NCBI GenBank assembly: GCA_000314955.1
Contig: BAEM01000033.1
Span: forward strand, 124,001 to 188,000
Source: Paraglaciecola chathamensis S18K6
GTDB lineage: Bacteria > Pseudomonadota > Gammaproteobacteria > Enterobacterales > Alteromonadaceae
Direction: 5' to 3'
Length of the DNA stretch: 64,000 nucleotides
The translations under genes and the position numbers were made by a program. The notes under the pieces are model-generated. The model had not been told where the DNA came from. It did not search any database and saw only the letters and a program-made list of their open reading frames with translations. Positions 9,017 to 18,605 of the stretch are shown in pieces (the first letter of the stretch is position 1; each line of letters begins with the position of its first letter).

Positions 9017-9826
9017 CTATGACTTTTTGCACTGTGGGCGCTCACTCGTCTGGCGATACATAGCCAAAGCGGGTGCCATGTTTTCACCTAACTTTTCTAT
9101 TCTGCTTTGCGGAGCAGGGTGGGTTGATAAGATTTCTGCTTGGCGGTTATCGCCGCTGGCTTTGTCCATGTTTTCCCACAAATTGACGGATTGCTGAGGG
9201 TTAAAGCCTGATTTGGCCATTAACTGTAAGCCAATAAGGTCTGCTTCGGTTTCGTGCGTTCGGCTAAAAGGTAATTGCACCCCTACTTGTACCCCCATAC
9301 CAATGGCTGCCATGATCATATTGTTATTGGCAATTTGATTGGCTTGTAGTAACTGATTGGTTGCTTCCATACCTATGCCTATCAGTGTGCTACTAGACAT
9401 TCTTTCATTACCATGTTCTGCGATGACATGTCCGATTTCGTGCCCGATAACAGCCGCTAACTGATCTTGGTTTTCGGCCACCTCGAGTAATCCGGTATAT
9501 ACACCAATTTTACCGCCTGGAAGCGCAAAAGCGTTGACCTGAGGCTCGTCAAATACCACCAACTCCCACTCGCCAGAAAACACAGATTGAGGCACATGCT
9601 TGGTAATGGCATCGGCTACACAGGATACGAACTGATTTGTAACTGGGGTTTGTGAGACTTTTTGTTCTGATTTCATGCCATCAAAGGTTTGTTGGCCCAT
9701 ATTAGCTAACTGATCAGATGAATACAGCTTGAGTTGGTTGCGCCCTAATGGTGATTTAGCACAGCTGGTTAATAGTAGTGTGGAAACACAGACGGCGGTG
9801 AGTACTTTATTTAACGAAAATGTCAT
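9017..9826 (-). CDS. M48-family metalloprotease lipoprotein (LoiP/YcaL-like)
   Basis: A zinc protease anchored by lipid, likely in the periplasm, where relatives degrade or mature outer-membrane proteins. The lipobox LLTSC puts the acylated Cys at residue 22. The zinc motif is His129-Glu130-IGH133, and the third ligand is in HETEADLIGLQLM. The conserved FALPGGKIGVYTGLL precedes the active site, and STHPAPQSRIEKL near the end is typical of the family. Length (269 residues) is normal for the group. It is convergent with mscS and separated from metK by a terminator. Confidence 0.88.
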   Translation of the reverse strand: MTFSLNKVLTAVCVSTLLLTSCAKSPLGRNQLKLYSSDQLANMGQQTFDGMKSEQKVSQTPVTNQFVSCVADAITKHVPQSVFSGEWELVVFDEPQVNAFALPGGKIGVYTGLLEVAENQDQLAAVIGHEIGHVIAEHGNERMSSSTLIGIGMEATNQLLQANQIANNNMIMAAIGMGVQVGVQLPFSRTHETEADLIGLQLMAKSGFNPQQSVNLWENMDKASGDNRQAEILSTHPAPQSRIEKLGENMAPALAMYRQTSERPQCKKS

Positions 9827-9906
9827 AGCGTACTTCCTGTAAATTAATGTAAATGGAATAAGTGTGATACTACCTTGTTATGTCGTTTGGGTTAATAGCC
9901 ACTCTT

Positions 9907-9939
9907 GAGTAACTCCCGAGTAACTCCCGAGTAACTCTT
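9907..9939. repeat. Three 11-bp tandem repeats, each quasi-palindromic
   Basis: GAGTAACTCCC occurs at 9907 and 9918, and GAGTAACTCTT at 9929. Each unit contains GAGT-A-ACTC, an odd-centred inverted repeat. The array lies just upstream of the M48 lipoprotein gene, between it and the metK terminator. It could be a cluster of protein-binding sites or simple slippage. Confidence 0.75.
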
Positions 9940-9990
9940 TAGCAGCGCCTGAGTATTTCTTGAGATACTCATGAAGTCCTTAGAGCAAAA

Positions 9991-10023
9991 AAAAACGTAT
10001 CAGCACTAGCATGATACGTTTTT
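9991..10023 (-). terminator. metK terminator
   Basis: AAAAACGTATCA (9991-10002) pairs with TGATACGTTTTT (10012-10023) around a nine-base loop. Read on the minus strand, the stem is followed by a run of T residues. Confidence 0.85.
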
Positions 10024-10073
10024 CTGGCTATTTGGATTAACAGCTGAACTGCTGTCAGCAAACTTCTTTCTGA

Positions 10074-11225
10074 CTACAAATTTGCAGCCGCACGCAAGGC
10101 CTCGGCCTTGTCGGTTTTTTCCCAAGGAAACTCTTCACGGCCAAAGTGACCATAGGCAGCAGTAGCTTGGTAAATTGGGCGCTCTAAATCAAGCATCTTG
10201 ATTAAACCATAAGGACGAAGCTCAAAGTGCTCGCGCACTAATGCTGTCAAGGCTTCGTCTGATACTTGAGCTGTACCAAAGGTTTCAACGTTAATAGAGG
10301 TCGGCTCAGCCACCCCAATGGCATAAGAAATTTGAATTTCACAACGTTTTGCTAGACCAGCGGCAACAATGTTTTTCGCTACATAGCGCCCAGCGTATGC
10401 TGCGCTGCGGTCTACTTTTGATGGATCTTTACCGGAAAAAGCACCGCCGCCATGACGCGCCATACCGCCGTATGTATCCACGATAATTTTACGTCCCGTC
10501 AGGCCACAGTCACCCATTGGGCCACCAATCACAAAACGACCGGTAGGATTAATGAAGTATTTTGTTTGTGCTGTGAGCCACTTAGCCGGTAACACGGGCT
10601 TAATGATTTCTTCCATTACGGCTTCACGTAACTGCTCAGTACTAACAGAATCACAATGCTGTGTTGAAAGAACAACGGCGTCAATGCCGACAGGTACGTT
10701 GTCTTCGTAGACGAAGGTAACTTGACTCTTCGCATCAGGACGCAACCAATCTAGTTGACCACTTTTACGGATTTCAGCTTGACGCTTTACCAAGCGATGT
10801 GCATAAGTTACAGGTGCAGGCATCAGTACGTCGGTTTCATCACTGGCGTAACCGAACATTAACCCCTGATCTCCAGCGCCTTGATCTTCAGGGCGAGTGC
10901 GGTCTACACCTTGGTTAATGTCAGGCGATTGCTTACCGATGGCATTTAGCACAGCACATGAATCTGCGTCAAAACCCATATCTGAATGGGTGTAGCCTAT
11001 TTCACGCACGGTATTGCGAGTGAGCTCTTCGATATCAACCCATGCATTGGTTGTGACTTCACCGCCTACCATGACCATGCCAGTTTTTACGTATGTTTCG
11101 CAAGCGACCCGAGCTTTGGGATCTTGCGCGAGAATGGCATCGAGTACTGCGTCAGAGATTTGATCTGCGATTTTATCTGGGTGCCCTTCGGATACCGACT
11201 CAGAAGTAAAAAGATGCTTAGTCAT
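10074..11225 (-). CDS. metK: S-adenosylmethionine synthetase
   Basis: Makes SAM from methionine and ATP. The 383-residue product is full length. It starts with [21 protein letters not shown] and carries the [15 protein letters not shown]-binding signature and the [20 protein letters not shown]-loop-like segment. The ribosome site AAGGAT precedes the start. It is divergent from tkt. The shared spacer holds a run of MetJ-type boxes, so repression by MetJ-SAM is likely, as in enteric bacteria. Confidence 0.97.
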   Translation of the reverse strand: MTKHLFTSESVSEGHPDKIADQISDAVLDAILAQDPKARVACETYVKTGMVMVGGEVTTNAWVDIEELTRNTVREIGYTHSDMGFDADSCAVLNAIGKQSPDINQGVDRTRPEDQGAGDQGLMFGYASDETDVLMPAPVTYAHRLVKRQAEIRKSGQLDWLRPDAKSQVTFVYEDNVPVGIDAVVLSTQHCDSVSTEQLREAVMEEIIKPVLPAKWLTAQTKYFINPTGRFVIGGPMGDCGLTGRKIIVDTYGGMARHGGGAFSGKDPSKVDRSAAYAGRYVAKNIVAAGLAKRCEIQISYAIGVAEPTSINVETFGTAQVSDEALTALVREHFELRPYGLIKMLDLERPIYQATAAYGHFGREEFPWEKTDKAEALRAAANL

Positions 11226-11292
11226 GTAGGATCCTTATAAAATAAAATGGTCTGATGAATATAGTGACATTTTACTGATTAAGATCAAAAAT

Positions 11293-11324
11293 ACCAGTCT
11301 TTACTTCTAGACGTCCAAACGGCT
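11293..11324 (-). promoter_or_regulatory. MetJ operator (four tandem met boxes)
   Basis: Four contiguous 8-mers read ACCAGTCT, TTACTTCT, AGACGTCC and AAACGGCT. Against the consensus AGACGTCT they match 5, 5, 7 and 6 of 8 bases. Tandem boxes without gaps are how MetJ dimers bind. The run lies 68-99 bases upstream of the metK start. Confidence 0.7.
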
Positions 11325-11502
11325 GGGCGTAAACGAACCGTTCCAATAAAAAAAGTCAATCACAAATGGGCTTTCGTTAAGTTTTGTCGTTGCAGTTAGG
11401 CCAGCCCTAAGCCAGAATGTAGCGCTATCGATCGCTAGCTTACATTTTGATGGATTCTTTTAACAGCGAGCGTCAACCAGTCATTAATAATCAGGAGACC
11501 AC

Positions 11503-13503
11503 ATGCCTTCACGTCAACAACTCGCTAACGCAATACGTGCGCTTAGTATGGATGCAGTACAACAGGCTAATTCAGGACACCCAGGCGCCCCTATGGGCAT
11601 GGCAGATATAGCCGAAGTATTGTGGAACGATTTTTTAAAGCACAATCCTGCGAACCCAAATTGGGCTAACCGTGACCGCTTTATTATGTCTAACGGCCAT
11701 GGTTCGATGTTAGTTTATTCGTTGCTGCATTTAACGGGTTATGAATTACCGATTGAAGAGTTAAAGAATTTCCGTCAATTGCATTCAAAAACACCAGGTC
11801 ACCCTGAGTATGGTTATGCGCCTGGCGTAGAAACCACAACAGGCCCGTTAGGCCAAGGTATTAGCAATGCGGTTGGTATGGCGATAGCCGAAAAAGTATT
11901 GGCGGCGCAATTTAATCAAGAGAACTTCGATATTGTTGACCATTTCACTTATTGCTTCTTAGGCGATGGCTGTTTGATGGAAGGTATCTCTCATGAAGCG
12001 TGCTCTCTGGCGGGTACGTTAGGCCTAGGCAAGTTGGTTGCGTTTTGGGATGACAATGGTATTTCTATTGATGGGCATGTAGAAGGCTGGTTTACGGATA
12101 ATACGCCTGCGCGTTTTGAATCTTATGGTTGGCAGGTCATTGCTGATGTTGATGGACACGATCCAGAAGCGATTAAAGCAGCGGTTGAAACAGCAAAAGC
12201 CAATACCACTCAGCCAACATTGATTTGCTGTAAAACGGTTATAGGTTTCGGTTCACCGAATAAATCAGGTAGCCATGACTCTCACGGCTCGCCTTTAGGG
12301 GTTGATGAAATCACCGCTACCCGCGAATTTTTAAAATGGCCTCATGCTGCATTTGAAGTTCCAGAAGATATTTATGCAGGGTGGGATGCAAAAGCATCAG
12401 GCTCTGAGTTAGAGCAAGAGTGGAATGAACAACTCGCAGCATACGAGAAAGCTCACCCAGAATTAGCGGCTGAATTAACGCGTCGTTTAAACGGTGATTT
12501 ACCTGCTGATTTCGCAGAAAAAGCCCAAGCGTTCATCGAGCAATCTCAGGAAAAAGCGGAAAATGTGGCAAGTCGTAAGGCGTCACAAAATTCAATTGAA
12601 GCATTTGCTGCGATCATGCCGGAAATTTTAGGGGGCTCAGCTGACTTAGCTGGTTCAAACTTAACCCTTTGGTCAAACTCTAAAGGCGTGACAGCTGACG
12701 ATGCCAGCGGTAATTACTTATACTACGGTGTGCGTGAGTTCGGCATGAGCGGCATCATGAACGGTATTGGTTTGCATGGTGGTTTCCGTCCATTTGGTGC
12801 GACCTTCCTTATGTTTATGGAATATGCACGTAATGCGGTTCGTATGGCTTCATTGATGGGCATTCCTAATATCTTCGTGTATACCCATGACTCAATTGGT
12901 CAAGGAGAAGACGGCCCAACGCATCAGCCTATCGAGCAATTGGCTAACTTGCGTTTAACCCCGAATCTCGCTACGTGGCGTCCATGTGACGGCGCTGAAA
13001 CCGCCGTTGCATGGAAATCCGCTTTAGAGCGTAAAAATGGCCCAAGTGCCCTAGTCTTCAGTCGTCAAGGTTTGCCTGCTCAAGCGCGTAATGCTGAGCA
13101 ATTAGCCAACGTGGCTAAAGGCGGCTACGTGCTAAAAGATTGCGAAGGTACACCTCAAGTTATCTTAATTGGTACGGGCTCTGAAGTAGGCGTTGCCATG
13201 GAAGCCGCTGAGCAACTTAGCGCCAAAGGTGTTGCTGTGCGAGTTGTGTCTATGCCAAGCACCTCTGTGTTTGACCAGCAAGATGACAGCTATCGTGAAT
13301 CAGTACTGCCAAGAGCAGTTACTGCTCGAGTAGCGGTTGAAGCAGCTCATGTAGATTACTGGAGCAAGTATGTTGGTTTCGATGGTGCAGTAGTGGGCAT
13401 GTCTACCTTTGGTGAGTCTGCACCAGGTGCGGCACTGCTTAAGCACTTCGGTATCACGGCTGATGCTGTGGCTGAGAAAGCACAAGGATTGTTGAATTGT
13501 TAG
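11503..13503 (+). CDS. tkt: Transketolase
   Basis: Thiamine-diphosphate enzyme that moves two-carbon units in the pentose phosphate pathway. The 666 residues cover the full length. They include the N-terminal [11 protein letters not shown], the ThDP motif from GDGCLMEG to DDNGISIDG, the GADL-type [10 protein letters not shown] and the C-terminal [19 protein letters not shown] precedes the start well. It is the first gene of a carbon-metabolism run (tkt, epd, pgk, fba). A UUCG-loop terminator right after it suggests that part of its transcription ends before epd. Confidence 0.97.
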   Translation: MPSRQQLANAIRALSMDAVQQANSGHPGAPMGMADIAEVLWNDFLKHNPANPNWANRDRFIMSNGHGSMLVYSLLHLTGYELPIEELKNFRQLHSKTPGHPEYGYAPGVETTTGPLGQGISNAVGMAIAEKVLAAQFNQENFDIVDHFTYCFLGDGCLMEGISHEACSLAGTLGLGKLVAFWDDNGISIDGHVEGWFTDNTPARFESYGWQVIADVDGHDPEAIKAAVETAKANTTQPTLICCKTVIGFGSPNKSGSHDSHGSPLGVDEITATREFLKWPHAAFEVPEDIYAGWDAKASGSELEQEWNEQLAAYEKAHPELAAELTRRLNGDLPADFAEKAQAFIEQSQEKAENVASRKASQNSIEAFAAIMPEILGGSADLAGSNLTLWSNSKGVTADDASGNYLYYGVREFGMSGIMNGIGLHGGFRPFGATFLMFMEYARNAVRMASLMGIPNIFVYTHDSIGQGEDGPTHQPIEQLANLRLTPNLATWRPCDGAETAVAWKSALERKNGPSALVFSRQGLPAQARNAEQLANVAKGGYVLKDCEGTPQVILIGTGSEVGVAMEAAEQLSAKGVAVRVVSMPSTSVFDQQDDSYRESVLPRAVTARVAVEAAHVDYWSKYVGFDGAVVGMSTFGESAPGAALLKHFGITADAVAEKAQGLLNC

Positions 13504-13538
13504 GAAATGCCTTTCAGTTGAAACAATAAAACTATAAT

Positions 13539-13562
13539 CTAAGGCGCTTTCGAGCGCCTTAG
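13539..13562 (+). terminator. UUCG-tetraloop hairpin after tkt
   Basis: CTAAGGCGCT (13539-13548) pairs perfectly with AGCGCCTTAG (13553-13562) around TTCG, an exceptionally stable loop. The following TCATTTTAG is only moderately T-rich, so readthrough into epd is possible. Confidence 0.75.
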
Positions 13563-13633
13563 TCATTTTAGTGACGCAGTTTTAGTATTTTAAATAGCGT
13601 TTTAAGAGTGTTTTAAATTTCAGTAAGAGCCAA

Positions 13634-14662
13634 ATGATACGAGTAGCAATTAATGGTTTTGGTCGTATTGGTCGCAATGTACTACGTGCGTTATACGAAA
13701 CGGGGCAAAACAAACAAATTCAAATTGTGGCGATCAATGAACTCGCCGAGCCAGAAGGCGTAGCACATTTATTAAAATATGATACTGCCCACGGGCGTTT
13801 CCGTTTTCCTGTTGTGTTAGACAAACAACAGCTAGTGGTAGCCGGTGACCACATCACCTTATTGCAACAGGCTAATATTGAAGATTTGCCTTGGGGCGAG
13901 CTTGATATTGATGTGGTGTTAGAATGTACGGGTGTCAATAACGAGCGCGCCCATGGTGAACAACATATCGCTCAAGGGGCGAAAAAGGTGTTGTTCTCTC
14001 AGCCTTGTGGACCAGATGTTGATGCAACCATTATTATGGGGATCAACGAAGAATCTCTAAAAGCCAGTGACAGCATAGTGTCTGCTGGCTCATGTACCAC
14101 TAACTGCATCGTGCCTGTGATTCAGGTGCTTGATGAAGCCTTTTCTGTCTCCAGTGGCACTATCACGACTATCCATTCATCCATGCATGACCAGCAAGTG
14201 ATTGATGCTTATCATCCTGATCTTCGTCGTACGCGAGCAGCGAGTCAGTCAATCATTCCAGTAGACACTAAATTAGCCCGGGGAATAGAGCGCATTTTGC
14301 CCAAGTTCGCGGGGAAATTTGAAGCGATTGCCGTGCGCGTGCCCACTATCAATGTGACTGCGATGGATTTAAGCGTAACGCTCGATGCTAAGGTCACGAT
14401 AGAAGAGGTCAATCAAGCTTTAAAGACCGCCAAAAATGGGCGTTTGAGCGGTATATTAGATTTCACGGAAGAGCCTTTGGTGTCAGTCGATTTTAATCAC
14501 GATGCGCACTCGTGCATTGTCGATGGTACACAAACCCGAGTGAGTCATAAGCAACTGGTAAAGTTGCTGGTATGGTGTGACAACGAATGGGGTTTTTCAA
14601 ATCGTATGATTGATACCGTCAATGTAATGAACCGATTGGCACTTAACACAACAGCCAGCTAA
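13634..14662 (+). CDS. epd: D-erythrose-4-phosphate dehydrogenase
   Basis: NAD-dependent oxidation of erythrose 4-phosphate to 4-phosphoerythronate, the first step towards pyridoxal phosphate. The 342 residues show the Rossmann start [17 protein letters not shown] and the catalytic SCTTNC. They also show the Epd-type stretch [20 protein letters not shown], whose Gln-Gln-Val distinguishes it from glycolytic GapA. The residues before the catalytic Cys are SAGSC rather than the usual SNASC. It lies between tkt and pgk, the common gammaproteobacterial order. Confidence 0.93.
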   Translation: MIRVAINGFGRIGRNVLRALYETGQNKQIQIVAINELAEPEGVAHLLKYDTAHGRFRFPVVLDKQQLVVAGDHITLLQQANIEDLPWGELDIDVVLECTGVNNERAHGEQHIAQGAKKVLFSQPCGPDVDATIIMGINEESLKASDSIVSAGSCTTNCIVPVIQVLDEAFSVSSGTITTIHSSMHDQQVIDAYHPDLRRTRAASQSIIPVDTKLARGIERILPKFAGKFEAIAVRVPTINVTAMDLSVTLDAKVTIEEVNQALKTAKNGRLSGILDFTEEPLVSVDFNHDAHSCIVDGTQTRVSHKQLVKLLVWCDNEWGFSNRMIDTVNVMNRLALNTTAS

Positions 14663-14718
14663 TTTATCGCTTTAGCTAATGAAAGCTTTAGCCAATTAAA
14701 AGCGTTAGCCAATTTATT
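14654..14718 (+). repeat. Degenerate 15-17-bp tandem repeat
   Basis: Units resembling GCTTTAGCCAATTAAAA start near 14654, 14669, 14685 and 14702, each with changes. The array begins in the last codons of epd and fills much of the gap before pgk. Confidence 0.55.
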
Positions 14719-14760
14719 TTTAATTTGTAATTCACGTTTAACACGTCAAATGGGGGAAAT

Positions 14761-15936
14761 ATGTCAATAATCAACATGACTGATTTAGAGTTAGCAGGGA
14801 AACGAGTACTTATTCGTCAGGATCTAAACGTACCTGTAAAAGACGGTAAAGTGACATCAGATGCCCGTATCAAAGCATCGCTAGGAACCATTAAACACGC
14901 ACTCGAAGCGGGCGCAAAAGTGATGGTCATGTCGCATTTAGGTCGCCCAACTGAAGGTCAGTTCGATCAAGACTTTTCATTACAGCCTGTGGTTGATTAC
15001 CTAAACGACGTATTAGATTGCTCTGTCACCCTAGCACAAGATTATTTAGACGGCGTTGAAGTGAAAGCCGGCGAGCTAGTCGTACTTGAAAACGTACGCT
15101 TCAATGAAGGCGAGAAGAAAGACGATGAAGTGTTATCTAAACAGTATGCGGCCCTGTGCGATGTGTATGTGATGGATGCCTTTGGTACTGCTCATCGTGC
15201 TCAAGCATCAACCCATGGTGCGGGCAAATACGCGCCTGTGGCGTGTGCCGGCCCATTATTAGCAGGCGAGCTTGAAGCTCTTGGTAAGGCGTTACATAAC
15301 CCAGCACGACCTATGCTAGCGATTGTTGGCGGCTCTAAAGTATCGACTAAGTTAACGGTACTTGAGTCTTTATCAAATAAAGTGGATCAGCTTATCGTGG
15401 GTGGCGGCATTGCCAATACCTTTATTGCTGCGACGGGTAACAATGTGGGTAAGTCTTTATATGAAGCTGATTTAATCCCTGAAGCGAATCGTTTACTTGC
15501 GGCAGCAAAAGACGCTGGCGGCAATATTCCGGTCCCTGTTGACGTGGTGACAGGTAAAGAGTTTTCTGAGCAAGCGCAAGCGACGTTAAAAGACGTAAGT
15601 GATGTGGCCGAAGATGATATGATTTTTGACATCGGGCCTAAAACCGCTGCTGAACTTGCAGAATTAATTAAAAATGCAGGTACTATTGTGTGGAATGGCC
15701 CTGTTGGCGTGTTTGAATTTGATCAATTTGGCGAAGGCACCAAAGCCATTGCTTTGGCAATTGCGCAAAGTAACGCGTTTTCTATTGCTGGTGGTGGTGA
15801 TACGTTAGCAGCAGTAGACAAATACGCTATCGAAGATAAGATATCGTATATCTCCACAGGTGGTGGAGCATTTTTAGAGTTTCTAGAAGGTAAAGAGCTA
15901 CCCGCAGTCACTATGTTAGAGGCTCGGGGGGCTTAA
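14761..15936 (+). CDS. pgk: Phosphoglycerate kinase
   Basis: Glycolytic enzyme that transfers phosphate between 1,3-bisphosphoglycerate and ADP. The 391-residue length is typical of bacteria. Visible features are the substrate-binding [11 protein letters not shown], the basic-patch HLGRPTEG, the hinge and nucleotide segments [15 protein letters not shown] and [10 protein letters not shown], and the C-terminal GGGDTLAAV and [17 protein letters not shown] precedes the start. It follows epd by about 100 bases and precedes the aldolase gene. Confidence 0.97.
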   Translation: MSIINMTDLELAGKRVLIRQDLNVPVKDGKVTSDARIKASLGTIKHALEAGAKVMVMSHLGRPTEGQFDQDFSLQPVVDYLNDVLDCSVTLAQDYLDGVEVKAGELVVLENVRFNEGEKKDDEVLSKQYAALCDVYVMDAFGTAHRAQASTHGAGKYAPVACAGPLLAGELEALGKALHNPARPMLAIVGGSKVSTKLTVLESLSNKVDQLIVGGGIANTFIAATGNNVGKSLYEADLIPEANRLLAAAKDAGGNIPVPVDVVTGKEFSEQAQATLKDVSDVAEDDMIFDIGPKTAAELAELIKNAGTIVWNGPVGVFEFDQFGEGTKAIALAIAQSNAFSIAGGGDTLAAVDKYAIEDKISYISTGGGAFLEFLEGKELPAVTMLEARGA

Positions 15937-16040
15937 TAACTTCACGAAAAATAACAAGAGAAGCATAAGCTTCCGTTAACCTTTGTAACCTACAAGCCGT
16001 TATGCCCATCGGCTTACAACACAATTAAGGAGTGTTGCTC

Positions 16041-16940
16041 ATGGCATCACAAGCACAATTGGATATGCTAAAAAAAATAAAAAGTGATAATGGATTTATC
16101 GCGGCCCTTGACCAAAGTGGTGGCAGTACGCCTAAAGCTTTGCGCTTATATGGTGTTGAAGAAACTGAATACACAAATGATGATGAGATGTTCACGCAAG
16201 TTCATTTGATGCGTACGCGTATTGTGACAAGCCCGGCCTTTAACGGAAAGCGTGTCTTGGGCGCGATCTTATTTGAAAATACATTAGATCGTGAAATTAG
16301 CGGCAAATCATCTGCACACTTTCTATGGCAAGAAAAGAACGTGGTTCCTTTCTTGAAAGTAGACAAAGGTTTGCAAGATGAAGCTGATGGTGTTCAATTG
16401 ATGAAACCCATCGCCGATTTAGACAGTTTGCTCGCTAAAGCCAACGCACAGGACGTATTTGGTACTAAAATGCGCTCAGTGGTTAAACTTGGCAACAAAG
16501 CAGGTATTGACGCTATCGTTGCCCAGCAGTTTGAAGTGGGTAAGCAAATTTTAGCAGCGGGTTTGATGCCTATTATTGAGCCTGAAGTGGATATCAATAG
16601 CCCTGAAAAAGCACAAGCTGAAGCCTTGTTAAAAGCGGCTATTTTAGCCCAGCTTGATGCCTTAGACGCTGATCAAACCGTAATGCTTAAATTGACTCTA
16701 CCAGAAGAAACAAACTTCTACAGTGAGTTAGTGGAACATCCTAAAGTGTTGAAAGTGGTTGCGTTATCTGGTGGTTATAATCGTCAGGAAGCGAACCGCC
16801 GCTTATCACAAAATACAGGCATGATTGCCAGCTTCTCTCGCGCACTAACGGAAGGGGTGAATGCTAAGCAATCAGATGATGAGTTTAACGCCACGTTAGA
16901 CGAAGCCATCGAAGGTATATATCAAGCTTCTGTGAGCTAA
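16041..16940 (+). CDS. Class I fructose-bisphosphate aldolase
   Basis: Schiff-base aldolase that cleaves fructose 1,6-bisphosphate. The 299 residues start with SQAQLDMLKKIKSDNGFIAA and contain LDQSGGSTPKAL. The presumed Schiff-base Lys is in VMLKLTLPEE, with SGGYNRQEANRRL after it. These mark the small bacterial class I family (as in Staphylococcus), not the zinc class II enzyme usually found after pgk in enterics. The ATG at 16041 follows AAGGAG by eight bases, so the frame's in-frame extension to 16032 is rejected. A terminator follows. Confidence 0.93.
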   Translation: MASQAQLDMLKKIKSDNGFIAALDQSGGSTPKALRLYGVEETEYTNDDEMFTQVHLMRTRIVTSPAFNGKRVLGAILFENTLDREISGKSSAHFLWQEKNVVPFLKVDKGLQDEADGVQLMKPIADLDSLLAKANAQDVFGTKMRSVVKLGNKAGIDAIVAQQFEVGKQILAAGLMPIIEPEVDINSPEKAQAEALLKAAILAQLDALDADQTVMLKLTLPEETNFYSELVEHPKVLKVVALSGGYNRQEANRRLSQNTGMIASFSRALTEGVNAKQSDDEFNATLDEAIEGIYQASVS

Positions 16941-16960
16941 TGATTTGCTAAATACGGTAT

Positions 16961-16988
16961 AAAAACCAAGCGTTCGCTTGGTTTTTTT
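16961..16988 (+). terminator. Terminator of the epd-pgk-aldolase run
   Basis: CCAAGC (16966-16971) pairs with GCTTGG (16976-16981) around GTTC. An A run precedes the stem and a run of T residues follows it. Confidence 0.88.
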
Positions 16989-17113
16989 GTTTTTGCGATA
17001 GTCAATACCGCTCTAGACCTTTGCCTAGTAGATTTGATGATGCTTGCTAGTGTAATCTAAAAACTAACAGCTGATTTAACATCATAAATTCATATTTATC
17101 AAAACGTTAAATA

Positions 17114-17168
17114 ATACCAATTACAATATATAATTAACCACTCAGCGAAAATTTAATGGAATTGGTAT
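17114..17168. repeat. Inverted repeat with ATACCAATT ends
   Basis: ATACCAATT (17114-17122) and AATTGGTAT (17160-17168) flank a 37-base A/T-rich loop, just upstream of a small hypothetical gene. A half site, AATACCAATT, recurs at 32541-32550 before the OxyR-like gene. This looks like a dispersed intergenic element, but two sites do not prove it. Confidence 0.5.
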
Positions 17169-17185
17169 AAAAATACGGAGCTAAT

Positions 17186-17524
17186 ATGCAAGTCACTTTG
17201 CCTTTGCCATTGTACAAGAAATTAGCGGTGACTTTTAGAGTTGAACCCGGATGCTTGGGGCCCGACGGAAGCGAGCATATTGAAGGTTTTTGCCAGTTTG
17301 CTAAACAACATGTTTCTTCGTTGTATAGTGATTTTGTACGTTGGCGTATTGTGCCTCGTTATGACAAAAGCTTGCCAGAAACAGAATATAAAACCAATAA
17401 TAAACGCCTGGATCACACTAAGGCGCGGCAATATCTAAGCGCATTCGAGCAAGAACTAGATACATTCGAAGCGCATTTTCACGAAAAACTAGCTGACTTG
17501 ATTGATCAGTATTTAGGACGTTAA
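17186..17524 (+). CDS. Conserved-looking hypothetical protein
   Basis: A 112-residue soluble protein that I do not recognise. It starts MQVTLPLPLYKKLAVTFRVE, is charged throughout, and ends in two likely helices (about residues 72-110). There is no signal peptide or membrane segment. CGGAG stands before the ATG. Its last four bases overlap the end of the convergent HD-domain gene, which supports both being real. Function unknown. Confidence 0.6.
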   Translation: MQVTLPLPLYKKLAVTFRVEPGCLGPDGSEHIEGFCQFAKQHVSSLYSDFVRWRIVPRYDKSLPETEYKTNNKRLDHTKARQYLSAFEQELDTFEAHFHEKLADLIDQYLGR

Positions 17525-18114
17525 TCCTCTACCAGCCAAGCATTACCCACCGCAATATCCACTTGCTCGATAACGTAATCCCACAGCTTTGGGGCGATGG
17601 TTTGTAAATACGTATTTCGTTTTAACACTTGGCTTTTTTTAACCTTGTTAGTTTTCCAACTACCGCCGTGATTACTCATGTTTTGCAGAACAGGTAATAC
17701 TCTATCCATTGCTTTGGCATACTGGGCATCCGCTGACTGCCCTTGTTCAAACTCAAGCCAAAGATTCAGCATGTCTTGACCTGACGGCTCTGGCAGTAAA
17801 CCAAAAATACGTTTGGCTGCGTCTAATTCTTTTTGCTCTTGTGCTTGATGATCTTGAACTTCTGCAAATGCAAATAAATCCCCTGCATCAATTTCCACGA
17901 TATCGTGAATAAGCAACATTTTTGTCACGCGCAATATATCTACTGGCTCACTAGCGTAATCAGCCATGACTTGGGCTAACAAGGCGATGTGCCAACTGTG
18001 CTCTGCGCTGTTTTCGTGACGGTTGTTATCAGCTTCAACCACAGTCTTGCGGTACACCGCTTTGAGTTTGTCTATTTCAAGCATGAAGGCTATTTGAGCG
18101 GTAAGATCGTGCAT
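17521..18114 (-). CDS. HD-domain phosphohydrolase (YfbR/HDDC2-like)
   Basis: A 197-residue metal-dependent phosphohydrolase, probably acting on nucleotides. It shows the HD order: a first His in ENSAEHSWHIALLAQ (near residue 40), the His-Asp pair in KMLLIHDIVEIDAGD (near 75) and a later Asp in KAMDRVLP. The family includes 5'-deoxynucleotidases such as YfbR, but the exact substrate is not determined. It is convergent with the hypothetical gene before it and upstream of a DUF4282 gene. Confidence 0.82.
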   Translation of the reverse strand: MHDLTAQIAFMLEIDKLKAVYRKTVVEADNNRHENSAEHSWHIALLAQVMADYASEPVDILRVTKMLLIHDIVEIDAGDLFAFAEVQDHQAQEQKELDAAKRIFGLLPEPSGQDMLNLWLEFEQGQSADAQYAKAMDRVLPVLQNMSNHGGSWKTNKVKKSQVLKRNTYLQTIAPKLWDYVIEQVDIAVGNAWLVED

Positions 18115-18175
18115 GTTTTACGGAGTCCTAGCTGTAGAAAAAGGCAGCTGCCAGTTGGCAACCGCCTAAAGTGTA

Positions 18176-18436
18176 TTAAAGCTCGCTGGTTTCGTTTCTG
18201 TCAGCGATTTTTTTCAAATTTTCGTGAATTTTAAATAATACGATCAACAACTCGCACCATATTCTGGCACCTATTACACCAGCAATGAGTATACCCAAAC
18301 CACTGATAAAGCCTCCACTGTATGCATTAAACATAGTCGTGACACCAGACGCCACAGCAGCTAATAGCATCAGCCAGTAAACGAAAGTGATGATTTTTGG
18401 GGTGAGCATTGAATCGAAGAAGAAAAGATCCTTCAT
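18176..18436 (-). CDS. DUF4282-type small membrane protein
   Basis: An 86-residue inner-membrane protein with two predicted helices (about residues 14-34 and 42-66), starting KDLFFFDSMLTPKII. The FFDSMLTPKI opening and the later ARIWCELLIVLFKIHENL are typical of DUF4282. The role is unknown. AAGGTATATT precedes the start. It is transcribed in the same direction as the HD gene, about 60 bases upstream of it. Confidence 0.78.
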   Translation of the reverse strand: MKDLFFFDSMLTPKIITFVYWLMLLAAVASGVTTMFNAYSGGFISGLGILIAGVIGARIWCELLIVLFKIHENLKKIADRNETSEL

Positions 18437-18605
18437 AATATACCTTCCTTGTTATTAAATATTAAAACGCAGTTAACGATTTGAAATACCATATCGATAT
18501 ATACAATATAGCGGGTTAACTATAAGGCTTTTTTATTAACAATTACAAGGGGTTATGCTTTTATTTTCTGTTATATGCTTTACAGCTCAGATGTGAAAGC
18601 AGGTC

